A program made the position numbers and the translations under genes. A DNA stretch of 53,662 nucleotides from Vicinamibacterales bacterium (GTDB taxonomy: Bacteria; Acidobacteriota; Vicinamibacteria; Vicinamibacterales; Fen-181), in NCBI GenBank assembly GCA_036504215.1, contig DASXVO010000055.1:1-53662 (forward strand). Reading direction: 5' to 3'. A model generated the notes under the pieces. That model was not told the origin of the DNA and made no database searches. It worked only from the letters and a program-made list of their open reading frames with translations. Position 1 is the first letter of the stretch, and each line of letters starts with the position of its first letter. Of the stretch, positions 38,285 through 46,500 are shown piece after piece.

Positions 38285-39103
38285 TCACGACTCCTCGCCG
38301 AACTCACGGGCCAGTTGCACCCACTCGCCGTCCGGCGCCAGTTCCAGATACCGATGCCAGTGCGCCCTGGCCTCGCGCGATTGCCCCAGCTTCTCGAGCG
38401 TGACGGCCAGGTAGAAGTGCGCGTCCGGATAGCCCGGGCTCAGACGCAGCGCTTCCTCGTAGCACACGTGCGCTTCCTCCAGCCGCCCCACGTCGTGATA
38501 GACGTTGCCGAGGTTGAAGTGGGCCTCGAATGCGTCTGGCTGCAGCGCGAGCGCGCGATCGTAGAGCAGTTCGGCCTCGATGAAGTGCTCGCTGGCGTAG
38601 TGCAGGTTGGCAAGGTTGATGATCGCAGGCACCAGGTAGGGATCGACCTCGAGCGCCCGTCGGTAGGCGCGGCTTGCCGCTGCCTCGTGGCCGGGGTCGC
38701 CATCGTCCAACGCTGATGCGGTCAGGAACAGCTGCTCGGCTGCTTCCGTGGAGTCAGCAGGGCATGCGGTCTCAGCGAGCGCGCGACGGGGGCTGAGCGT
38801 GATGACCTTCGCCGGTTCGGCGCCCGACCAGAAATCGAGGCGCAATTGCCCCTCGCGCGATGCCTGCAACTCGCGCAGCACGGCGCGAAACGACGCGCCG
38901 CGCTCGAGTTCGGCGTTGGCATGGCGGATGATCGCGAGGTCGGGAAAGGCGAAATACTTCTCCCCGCCGGCCCTCAGCGCCGGGCGAATCAGGTTCCATT
39001 TCTGCAGGTAGCGAAGGTGATCCTCGCGCAGGCTGGTGTACATCGCGAGAATGTCGTGCAGGGCGTAGCAACCTGGCGTAGCGGGCGGATTCCGTTCGTG
39101 CAC
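38285..39103 (-). CDS. MerR-like DNA-binding domain fused to TPR repeats
   Basis: The 272-residue protein begins with a MerR-type winged helix (about 12-75): YALHDILAMYTSLREDHLRY, LQKWNLIRP, then a wing with KYFAFPDLAIIRHANAELERG. After a short linker come three to four TPR units (about 120-265), including YRRALEVDPYLVPAIINLAN, LYDRALALQPDAFEAHFNLG and YEEALRLSPGYPDAHFYLA. The start is GTG 39103; ATG 39043 would cut into the helix. It looks like a transcription regulator that senses a protein partner through TPRs rather than a small ligand. It is divergent from glucokinase, 60 bases away, and could control it. Confidence 0.82.
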   Translation of the reverse strand: MHERNPPATPGCYALHDILAMYTSLREDHLRYLQKWNLIRPALRAGGEKYFAFPDLAIIRHANAELERGASFRAVLRELQASREGQLRLDFWSGAEPAKVITLSPRRALAETACPADSTEAAEQLFLTASALDDGDPGHEAAASRAYRRALEVDPYLVPAIINLANLHYASEHFIEAELLYDRALALQPDAFEAHFNLGNVYHDVGRLEEAHVCYEEALRLSPGYPDAHFYLAVTLEKLGQSREARAHWHRYLELAPDGEWVQLAREFGEES

Positions 39104-39163
39104 AGTCGGGTGACACGATGCAGGAGGCTTCGCGAAAAGTCAACGCTGCAGTAGAATCCAGCC

Positions 39164-40153
39164 ATGCTCCTCGCCGGTGACATCGGTGCGACGAAGACGC
39201 TCATCGGCCTGTTCTCGCCTGCCCCCGTCCGGCCGGACCCGATCGACGTCCGCAGCTACGTCACGTTCCAGCACGACAGCCTCGAGACCATCGTCGACGA
39301 GTTCCTGTCGATCGAGCGAAGCGGCCCGCGCCTGACGGTCACCGGCGCGTCATTCGGTGTAGCCGGGCCGATCGTCGAGCAGGTTGGCCGCCTGACGAAC
39401 GTGCCCTGGAAGGTGGATGCGGCGGCGATCGCGCGGCAGTTCTCCATTCCGCGCGCGACGCTGCTCAACGACCTCGAGGCCATGGCGTACTCCGTGCCCG
39501 TGCTCGAGGCGAACGAAATCGCGGTGCTGCAGGCGGGCCGGCGCGTGAGGTCGGGCAACGCGGCGCTCATCGCGGCCGGGACCGGGCTCGGCGAGGCACT
39601 GCTGCACAACGTGAACGGACAGCTGATCCCGTCGCCGACAGAGGGCGGTCACGGGGACTTCGCTCCGCGAACGCCCCGTGAGATCGGCCTGCTCGAAGAG
39701 CTCATCCGGCTCTACGGCCGCGCTGACTACGAGCGCGTCCTGTCCGGGCCCGGGCTCGTCAACGTCCACCGGTTCGTGCATCCCCGCGGCTGTCCAGCCT
39801 GGGACGGGGCCGTGGACCCGGCGCACGCCCCGTCGCTCATCTCTCGGGCCGCGCTCGAGGGGCGGTGTCCGCAGTGCGTCGAGGCGCTCGACCTGTTCGT
39901 GTCGGTCTACGGTGCCGAGGCAGGCAACCTCGCACTCAGGTCGGTCGCGTCGGCCGGCCTCTTCCTCGGCGGGGGCATCGCGCCGAAGATCCTGCCCGCG
40001 CTCCGACAAGGTCCCTTCCTGGAAGCGTTTCTGGCCAAGGCGCCGATGGCCGAGTTCGTTTCGGCGGTGCCCGTGGCGGTCATCCTGAACGATCGCGCGG
40101 GACTGCTGGGCGCGGCCGTTCACGCCAACCTGGCGGAGCACGCTGTCAGGTGA
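39164..40153 (+). CDS. glk: Glucokinase
   Basis: The 329-residue enzyme shows the bacterial Glk signatures: ATP phosphate loop AGDIGATKT at 4-12, GVAGPI, LTNVPW, catalytic Asp in LLNDLEAMAYS, AAGTGLGEA and the TEGGHGDFAPR substrate loop. Length matches E. coli Glk (321). It phosphorylates glucose to glucose-6-phosphate with ATP. Two Cys-containing inserts (RGCPAWDG, GRCPQCVEA) are visible. Adjacent divergent MerR-TPR gene may regulate it; downstream are two DUF4870 genes. Confidence 0.93.
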   Translation: MLLAGDIGATKTLIGLFSPAPVRPDPIDVRSYVTFQHDSLETIVDEFLSIERSGPRLTVTGASFGVAGPIVEQVGRLTNVPWKVDAAAIARQFSIPRATLLNDLEAMAYSVPVLEANEIAVLQAGRRVRSGNAALIAAGTGLGEALLHNVNGQLIPSPTEGGHGDFAPRTPREIGLLEELIRLYGRADYERVLSGPGLVNVHRFVHPRGCPAWDGAVDPAHAPSLISRAALEGRCPQCVEALDLFVSVYGAEAGNLALRSVASAGLFLGGGIAPKILPALRQGPFLEAFLAKAPMAEFVSAVPVAVILNDRAGLLGAAVHANLAEHAVR

Positions 40154-40236
40154 CGCGGTTTTGTCTGGATCTAGACGTCCAGCTTGAGTAGACTGCCGCT
40201 ACCCCACGGACCCGTTCGAACAAAAGGAGATGTGCC

Positions 40237-40608
40237 ATGAGCGATCCCACGCCAGTTGGCAGCACCCCGTCAGGCAATCGGACGATCATGATCGTGCTGT
40301 CGTACCTCTGGCTTCTGGCTCTCGTCCCGCTGCTGGTGGAGAAGAACGACAAGGAAGTTCAGTGGCATGCCAAGCACGGCATCGTTCTGATGGTTGCCGA
40401 GATCGTGCTTTGGATCGTCCTGTTCATCGTGCAGATGATCGTCGGCCGCATCCCTGGACTCGGCTGCCTGTTCGCCATCGTCGGCGCGCTGATATCCATC
40501 GTCTTGTGGCTCGGCGCCCTGATCGTACACATCCTCTGCATCGTGAAGGGCGTGAACGGGCAGCGCTTCACGCTGCCGTACATCAGCCAGTACGCGGACC
40601 AGTTCTAG
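40237..40608 (+). CDS. DUF4870 membrane protein A
   Basis: This 123-residue protein has three hydrophobic helices (about 17-35, 48-75, 80-105). The DUF4870 signature is clear: LVEKNDKEVQWHAKHGIVLM and a C-terminal FTLPYISQYADQF. AAAGGAGAT precedes the ATG. Function is not known; the fold is Tic20-like. It is paralogous to the next gene, sharing LVEK.D...WHAKHG and the YAD(Q/K)F end. Confidence 0.85.
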   Translation: MSDPTPVGSTPSGNRTIMIVLSYLWLLALVPLLVEKNDKEVQWHAKHGIVLMVAEIVLWIVLFIVQMIVGRIPGLGCLFAIVGALISIVLWLGALIVHILCIVKGVNGQRFTLPYISQYADQF

Positions 40609-40624
40609 AGGCGGACTTCCAAAT

Positions 40625-40680
40625 GTCTTGAACGGCGCGAACGAAGCCGGTCTTTCGCGGCGACTTCGGCCGTTCAAGAC
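40625..40680. repeat. 12-bp inverted repeat with inner hairpins
   Basis: GTCTTGAACGGC (40625-40636) is the exact reverse complement of 40669-40680. The 32-base centre contains further GCGAA/TTCGC and CGAAG/CTTCG pairs, so a branched structure is possible. It lies between the two DUF4870 genes. The right arm and flank CGGCCGTTCAAGACGTC resemble 8437-8453. Confidence 0.7.
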
Positions 40681-40761
40681 GTCCAGCGAGACCACATTCC
40701 GGCATCCGGCACTCGAGGGCGGCGCCGGGTCGTGGGCGCCACCCTTCGGTTTGCAGTCGTC

Positions 40762-41124
40762 ATGAAGGCACCTGACACCCCGGGCAGCCCGCAAGCCAGC
40801 CATCGCGCCATCATGCTGGTGCTCGCCTACCTGCCCCCCTTTGCCGTCATCCCGTTGCTCGTCGAAAAGGACGACCCGGATCTGCACTGGCACGCGAAGC
40901 ACGGTGTCGTGCTGATGACGGCTGAGATGCTGTTGCTGCTCGCGCTCGTCGTGGTGGCGCTCGTGTTCGGATTGTTGACCGCGGGAATCGGGTGCGCGCT
41001 GCTGGCGCTCGTCCCGATCCCGTTCCTGGCCTTCCTCGTGCTGCACGTCGTGATCGTCATCAAGGCGTTCAACGGCCACCGCCTGCTGATTCCGATCGTC
41101 AGCGACTACGCGGACAAGTTCTGA
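40762..41124 (+). CDS. DUF4870 membrane protein B
   Basis: The ATG at 40762 gives 120 residues; GTG 40732 is possible upstream. It has three hydrophobic helices and the same LVEKDDPDLHWHAKHG and SDYADKF signatures as protein A, but the membrane segments have diverged. The pair looks like an old tandem duplication. It is followed after 18 bases by yidD, so membrane assembly is a reasonable but unproven context. Confidence 0.82.
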   Translation: MKAPDTPGSPQASHRAIMLVLAYLPPFAVIPLLVEKDDPDLHWHAKHGVVLMTAEMLLLLALVVVALVFGLLTAGIGCALLALVPIPFLAFLVLHVVIVIKAFNGHRLLIPIVSDYADKF

Positions 41125-41142
41125 CCCCGTCGCCTCAGCCGA

Positions 41143-41454
41143 ATGAAGAGGCTCCTGCGCTTTCGCCTCGTGGCGCCTGTCTGCCTCCTGCTCATGGCGT
41201 CGGCGTTCGCCTGGGACGTGTCGCGGCCGCCTGCCGATCAGCTCACGACGCGAACAGCGCTCCGCGCCATCGGGTGGTACCAGCGCACCCTGTCGGGACA
41301 CCTCGGCATCCGCTGTCGCTTTCGGCCGACGTGCAGCAGCTACGCCGTCGAGTCCTTCGAGCGGTACGGGTTGATCAAGGGGGGGTGGCGAACAGCGGGA
41401 CGCCTCGTCAGGTGCGGTCCGTGGACACCGATGGGCACGGTTGACCCGCCGTGA
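41143..41454 (+). CDS. yidD: Membrane protein insertion efficiency factor YidD
   Basis: The 103-residue protein has an N-terminal hydrophobic stretch and the full YidD core: AIGWYQRTLSGHLGIRCRF, then RPTCSSYAVESFERYG, KGGWRTAGRLVRCGPW. Three conserved cysteines are present. YidD helps insertion of membrane proteins with YidC. It is usually found between rnpA and yidC; here it follows a DUF4870 gene instead. The longer N-terminus (WDVSRPPAD) is unlike the short E. coli form. Confidence 0.9.
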   Translation: MKRLLRFRLVAPVCLLLMASAFAWDVSRPPADQLTTRTALRAIGWYQRTLSGHLGIRCRFRPTCSSYAVESFERYGLIKGGWRTAGRLVRCGPWTPMGTVDPP

Positions 41455-41473
41455 GCACATCCCGGGTGTGGGG

Positions 41474-41857
41474 CTACCCGCGCTCGAAGAGCGGCCTGGT
41501 GTCCTGATGGATGAGCGCCCAGAGCGTGTAGACGCCGAGCGCGGTGCCGAACGGCAGCAGGAAGAGATCGACGACCGAGAGGATGATGGCGAACGCGCGG
41601 GCCCACTCGCGAAAGCGTCGCAGGCGTCCGCCGACCCACAGATGTGCGGCACCGAAGAGAAAGCCGAGGGCGGCCAGGGTGAAGAACCCGGCAGCGACGA
41701 TGCCGGCGGCCAGTTTGCCCCCGGTGGCACTCTGGCTCACGGCCGCGCCGATGGCCGTTGCCGCGATGCCGATCGACAGCATCGACACGCTCAACAGCAC
41801 GCACATCCCGCCCCAGATCAGGTAGAGCACGCCCACGAGATCGACGTGTTTGTTCAT
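41474..41857 (-). CDS. Small membrane protein, coupled to DnaJ-like gene
   Basis: The ATG at 41857 overlaps the upstream stop (ATGA), implying translational coupling. The 127-residue product has three hydrophobic segments (about 6-30, 45-70, 88-112) and is likely a three- or four-helix membrane protein. I recognise no motif beyond a C-terminal short ...DTRPLFERG. Convergent with yidD. Confidence 0.75.
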   Translation of the reverse strand: MNKHVDLVGVLYLIWGGMCVLLSVSMLSIGIAATAIGAAVSQSATGGKLAAGIVAAGFFTLAALGFLFGAAHLWVGGRLRRFREWARAFAIILSVVDLFLLPFGTALGVYTLWALIHQDTRPLFERG

Positions 41858-42321
41858 GTCGTGCGAAGCTCTACTGCAACGCGCACTTCGATGCGTGTCG
41901 GAAGTGACAGCGGCGAGGTCACCCGGAACCGGAACCTCGCGCCGTCGAGCACACGCGCGGGAACCGTCAGCCGGACACGGTGATGGAGGAGCGACTCGCC
42001 CGTACCCCCGCACGCGCGGCACCACTCCATCCACGATTCCCCGCGTCCCCCGCAGAGCGAACAGGCGCTGAACACCGGCACGTCGAGCGGTACGGTCACA
42101 CCGTCGAACGCCTCGCTCGGCGAGAGCCGGATCTCGGCTTGGAGCGGTTGTCGCACCTCGTCATCCACGAACGCCGCGCGGATGCGGTCCACCGCCGCGG
42201 GAATCGCCGGGAAGTCGATGGCCACCTCGTCGGCACACCACCGGCAATCGAACGCGCCCTCATCCGTCGTCGAAAGAAGCGCCTTGTCGTGGTCGAGCCG
42301 TCGGCGTTCGTCGTTGCTCAA
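41854..42321 (-). CDS. DnaJ zinc-finger-like protein without J domain
   Basis: The 155-residue protein starts with a likely TTG and has CRWC early (about residues 26-29). In its middle it carries one DnaJ-type zinc pair: CSLCGGRG and CRACGGTG spaced 14 residues apart, followed by VRLTVPARVLDGARFRF, which matches the start of the DnaJ C-terminal substrate domain (V.IPaGvddG..lr). The J domain and second zinc pair are missing. It may be a chaperone-like or assembly factor. A TTGATG-N17-TAATAG promoter ends only five bases before the TTG. Confidence 0.78.
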   Translation of the reverse strand: MSNDERRRLDHDKALLSTTDEGAFDCRWCADEVAIDFPAIPAAVDRIRAAFVDDEVRQPLQAEIRLSPSEAFDGVTVPLDVPVFSACSLCGGRGESWMEWCRACGGTGESLLHHRVRLTVPARVLDGARFRFRVTSPLSLPTRIEVRVAVELRTT

Positions 42322-42326
42322 GATGT

Positions 42327-42355
42327 CTATTATCCGAGCCTTGTCAAGGCATCAA
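42327..42355 (-). promoter_or_regulatory. Sigma-70 promoter, likely leaderless transcript
   Basis: On the minus strand TTGATG (42355-42350), a 17-base spacer and TAATAG (42332-42327) face the DnaJ-like gene. The predicted transcription start would fall at or next to the TTG start codon at 42321. Confidence 0.5.
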
Positions 42356-42398
42356 CCGGGTGGTACGATTCCTCGCGTTCCGAGCGAGAGACTAATCC

Positions 42399-42578
42399 AT
42401 GCCCGAACGGCGAGAGACCAAGGAATGCCCCCTCTGCGGCGAAGTCATGCGCCGGAAGGACCTGGAACTTGTCGATCTGGTCCCGGGCACCACCGAAGCC
42501 AAGCGACGGAAGGTGAGCGAGTGGGTCTGCCCCGACTGTGACTACTTCGAGGAGATCGAGAAGGAAGGGAAAGGCTGA
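42399..42578 (+). CDS. Tiny zinc-ribbon protein
   Basis: ATG at 42399 gives 59 residues. CPLCGE near the N-terminus and CPDCDYFEE near the C-terminus form a two-CxxC zinc ribbon, separated by about 34 residues. The middle is charged (MRRKDLELVDLVPG). It is too small for most gene finders. Divergent from the DnaJ-like gene and convergent with another zinc-ribbon gene. Confidence 0.68.
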   Translation: MPERRETKECPLCGEVMRRKDLELVDLVPGTTEAKRRKVSEWVCPDCDYFEEIEKEGKG

Positions 42579-42595
42579 GCGCCCCAGCCCGGCGT

Positions 42596-42817
42596 CTAAC
42601 GGGCGCCAAGGCTGAGCAGCACTTCCTTGCGGACGGCGTCCTCCACCTCTTCGAAGTTCAGGGCCGTATCGCATTCGTCACAGAGTACCTCGAGGACGGC
42701 CGGCCGACTCTCTTCGGTCACGTCCACCCGCGAATCCTCCAGGCGAACGACGTGAATCTGCAGCGTCTTCACCAGGAAATTCCGGGCATTGCCGCAGTTC
42801 GGACAGGTCAACGCCAT
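42596..42817 (-). CDS. Small two-CxxC zinc-ribbon protein
   Basis: The 73-residue protein has CPNCGN at 5-10 and CDECDTALNFEEVEDAV near 46-62, a classic ribbon. AAGGAG lies seven bases upstream of the ATG. The middle LQIHVVRLEDSRVDVTE predicts two beta strands. The family is not named. Such proteins often bind nucleic acid or partner enzymes. Confidence 0.75.
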   Translation of the reverse strand: MALTCPNCGNARNFLVKTLQIHVVRLEDSRVDVTEESRPAVLEVLCDECDTALNFEEVEDAVRKEVLLSLGAR

Positions 42818-42945
42818 GTCATGGCTCCTTCAGCCGATTCGCTGAAAATCGTGTCAGACAAGGAATTGTACGGAATCAGGCCCTGCTGAAGCAATCACGA
42901 TCTTCCAACACCGGGCCGATGTAGGGCATTTGGGGGGGAAAGACG

Positions 42946-43152
42946 ATGAGCGGACAGCCAAACGCGATGTTCGAGATACACGCCGAGGCCAGGGGCCCGC
43001 ACTGGGTCGCCTGGATTAGTCGACCCGGTCAGCAGGATCCGTACCAGTCGGTGCTGGTGGTGGGCGCCAGCCAGCAGGAGGCCGAATCGCGAGCTCGCGA
43101 GTGGGCCGCCAGGGTCTCGGCTCAGATCGAGCGGTTGTCCTCCTCGTCGTAG
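42946..43152 (+). CDS. Small conserved-looking protein, unknown
   Basis: The 68-residue product (FEIHAEARGPHWVAWISRPG, then VLVVGASQQEAESRAREW) has a beta-beta-helix pattern. G-rich GGGGGGAAAG precedes the ATG. A similar layout occurs in the 72-residue protein at 51855 (W.AQI.R, then G.TADEAARQLCNW), so they may be distant paralogues. Its 3' end overlaps the convergent gene by 31 bases. Confidence 0.6.
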   Translation: MSGQPNAMFEIHAEARGPHWVAWISRPGQQDPYQSVLVVGASQQEAESRAREWAARVSAQIERLSSSS

Positions 43153-43382
43153 TCGAGGAGATCGAGGGATTCGCCGAGCCGGATAACCTTGTTGAGCCTG
43201 TGTTGCTGATACGTGCAGTGCGGCCCTTTCGCCTCGAGCGACATGACCGACACGCCGGACAGCCTGACCCGCTGAATCGCGATCACGCACCCGCAGGGCA
43301 GCAACTCCAGCGCTTCGAGCTGGAGCTGGGCGGCTCCCGTCGTTACGGGACGGGATCGACTGGGCACGCTGCTCATCATCAT
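43122..43382 (-). CDS. Small protein, unknown
   Basis: The first of three consecutive ATGs (43382) follows GGAGG and gives 86 residues. The core (LEALELLPCGCVIAIQRVRL, then GPHCTYQQHRLNKVIRL) holds three Cys and two His and could bind a metal. The tail is acidic (DLLDYDEEDN). No family is recognised. It overlaps the 3' end of the gene at 42946 on the other strand. Confidence 0.6.
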   Translation of the reverse strand: MMMSSVPSRSRPVTTGAAQLQLEALELLPCGCVIAIQRVRLSGVSVMSLEAKGPHCTYQQHRLNKVIRLGESLDLLDYDEEDNRSI

Positions 43383-43454
43383 GGTCCACCTCCAGGTCTC
43401 GCCCCTGGTCCCCTCGTTCCGGCCCACAACGGCCGGGGTCGGAATCCTGATCCT

Positions 43455-43515
43455 TCTTCCTTCTCAGTTCTCCATCCTCGGTTCTCGCTCCTGAATTCTG
43501 GCTCCTGTCTGCTTA
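43455..43515 (-). repeat. Purine-rich intergenic repeat (copy)
   Basis: On the minus strand, GACAGGAGCCAGAATTCAGG is followed by GAGAACCGAGGATGGAGAAC. These words parallel those at 22466-22540. It lies upstream of the small-protein gene at 43122 and downstream of the AddA gene. Confidence 0.45.
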
Positions 43516-43575
43516 GACGCTCCCGTCCCGATTCCGGTTGCACGATGTGCCGCCGAGTGGCCCTGGCAGGAACGA

Positions 43576-46500
43576 TCAGCCGTAGATCAGGCGCCCTTCG
43601 ACGAGCATCCCGGGGTACATCGCTCGCACGGCGGTGACGTACAAGTCGAGCTGCCGCTCGTGCCAGCTCTTCGGTCGGCCCGTCTTGATCTCGACGACGG
43701 TGATCCGTCCCTCGTCGAGATGACAGGCGAGACAGTCGATGCTGCCGCGAATAATCGTCGTCCGAGCAACGGTGCCACCCTCGCCAGGCGCCCTGTCCTC
43801 CCTCGAGACCGATTGCCCGGCCGTCGGTTGCGAGTCGATACGCCGTTCTGCCGTTCCCTCAGCGGCTGGAAGCGGCGCATCAACCGCGGCCGACATGCAC
43901 AGCGAGAATGGCACCTCGTACAGGCAATTGGCCGAGTCGAGGAGCAGGGTGACGTCCGGCCGCTGACGGAACGCCACGAAGACGCGCACGGCTTCTTCGA
44001 CCGTTCCGCGGCGTTCGTCGGGATTCTCGAGCTCCTGGTCTGCGAGCAGCCGGGTCGCGCGCTCGGTCAACTCCGTCTCGTCGACCGCGCACGAGCGCGG
44101 ATACCACTGGAACAGGCGGTGCACGAGCGTGCCGACGAGGACCGCGGCGATGTGGCCGGTCGGAGCCGCGGGTTCGTATGCGGCGTCCGCTCCCGTCACC
44201 TCGTCGTTGCCGCACATGGCAGAGGCGGCGGCCGCCACGTGGCGGGTGCCGGTGACGTCCAGGAGCGGTGCGAAATCCGTGTCCCGAGCGGCGCCTCGTA
44301 CGGCAGGCGAGGCTTCGGCGGCTGGCGTCGGGGCCGCGATCGCGCCACCCGTGCTGGCGCACACACGAAACCGGTGCACGCCGCCGCCTTCCGGTCGCCA
44401 CTCGATCTCGGCGTCCGGCCCGAGCGAGGCTGCCGCCGTCAGCACATCGCGAAGCGACGCGGGAAGGTCCTCGGCCAGGCTGCCTCGGCCCGGCGCGAAT
44501 CGGCCGGCCTTGAGGACACCCGACAGATACAGCCGCTCACGGGCGCGCGTGACCGCGACGTAGAGGAGCCGCTTGGTCTCCTCGCGATCGCGATCGCGGA
44601 GTGCCTCCTCGGCTTCGTCGAGGCTGCCGGCCACCGACACGATCGGCAGGCCCTGTGGTCCCGCCGGGACCACCGTGATGGGGTCACCATGCGAACCGGT
44701 ACCGCGTCCCACGTTCACGAGGAACACGATCGGGAACTCGAGGCCCTTCGCGGCGTGAACAGTCATCAGGTTGACGGCATCGAGCGCGTCCACCGCCGCG
44801 TTCGATTCGTCGCCTGCCGACAGGCGCTCGAAGTGATCGGCTATGCGGCCGAGCGTGGCGTATCCGCGATTCTGCAATCGACGCGTCAGCGCCCGGACCT
44901 TCTTCAGGTTCTCCCTGGCCTGCACGAGGCGCGGGCCGCGCAGTTCGAATGCGTAGCCCGCTTCGTCGAGCACGCGATCGAGCACTTCGGCTGGCGTCAG
45001 CCGATCGACGTGCGCCAGCCACCCTCGAACCGACTCGCGGGTTCGACCGAGCACGCGAGCATCCTCGGGACCGAGATCGGCGGCCAACGAATCATCCTCG
45101 TCCGTCATCAGGCGCAGCGCGAAACCCGGTCCGAGGCGGCGCAACGCCTGGTCGGAGAGACGAACGACGCGCGATCGCAGGAACGCGGCGGCGCGCAGGT
45201 CCGACGCGGGATCCGCGAGGTACCGCAGCAACGCCACGATGTCCTTCACCTCGTCGGCGTCGAAGAAGCCAAGGCCCTTGTAAACGTACGTCGGAATGCC
45301 CCGCGCCTCGAGCGCGGCTTCGATGTCGCGATGACTCTGGCGCGAGCGAAACAGGATCGCGATGTCGCCCGGCGTTGCCTGGCGTGCGATCCCGCTCTGC
45401 CGGTTGCGGACCACTCCCTGGTCCAGCAGTTGCTGCACCTCGCTCGCAATCGATTCGGCCGCCTGCGTGGCGCTCGACGCGAGCACGAGGCCGAGCGCGT
45501 CGGTCGAGGCCGCGGGCGTCGCATCCAACGGGAATCGGTCGGACACGCGGTAGCGGAACGCGTCGGCGCGCGCTGCCGGGCGGTCCATGCCGCCGAACAG
45601 GTCGTTCGTGAACGCGAGGAGCGCGGGTGTCGATCGGAAGCTGCGCGCGATTGATCGCCGCACGCGGCCGGACGGACGGAGCGCCTCGATGTACCGGCGC
45701 GCACGGCGCAACAGGCGCACGTCGGCGTCGCGGAACGCGTAGATCGACTGCTTGCGGTCGCCGACGATGAAAATGGACGGCTGGAGGGGGGCGTCCTGCG
45801 TCACGCCGATGCCCTCGCCCCACGACTCGATGAGCCTCGCGACGAGGCGCCACTGCGCGTGGCTCGTGTCCTGGAACTCGTCCACGAGCACGTGGTGGTA
45901 CCGCGCCTCGAGGCGATACCGGCTCTGCGCGAACTCGTCCATTCGCGCGAGCAGGCCGAGCGCCCGCTCGAGGCCGGCCGCGAAATCGAGGGCCGCCTGC
46001 GTGTCGAGCGCCCGCTGATACCGGTGGCGCGCGATGCGGAACAGCCGTTCGACGGCGCGGACCATGGCGACATTGAGGTCGCGCTGGAACACCGACATCG
46101 CCTCGCTGACCTCTGGAGCCATCAGGGCGACGGCGCGCGAGTGCCGCGCCCAGGCCGCGGGCGTCGGGCACTGCGCTTTGCGGTACGCGTTCGCCGGCCG
46201 GGACCGCGCTCCGCCGTCGTCCTTCAGAAAATAGCGCGACACACGGTCGAGGACAGCGCGAGGAGCGGCCGGACGACCGGCAACCAGCGCCCGGAGGTCG
46301 GCCGCGAGCAGTGGGTACCCGACGTGATCCACCGGCGCGTCGGCGAGGAACGCGTCGAGTCCGCCGTCGCCGCGCGAGAGCAGATCGCGCAGCCGACGAG
46401 CGACCCGTTCGAACGCAACCTCGGGCGCCGGACCGGACGTCTGACCGAGGAAGCGGCGAATCGACCGCCCGACGACCAGACGACGGTCGAGCAGCGCGGC

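Noticed and set aside
43660-45654. A 664-codon plus-strand open frame
   Set aside because: It is antisense to AddA and has no recognisable domain or ribosome binding site.
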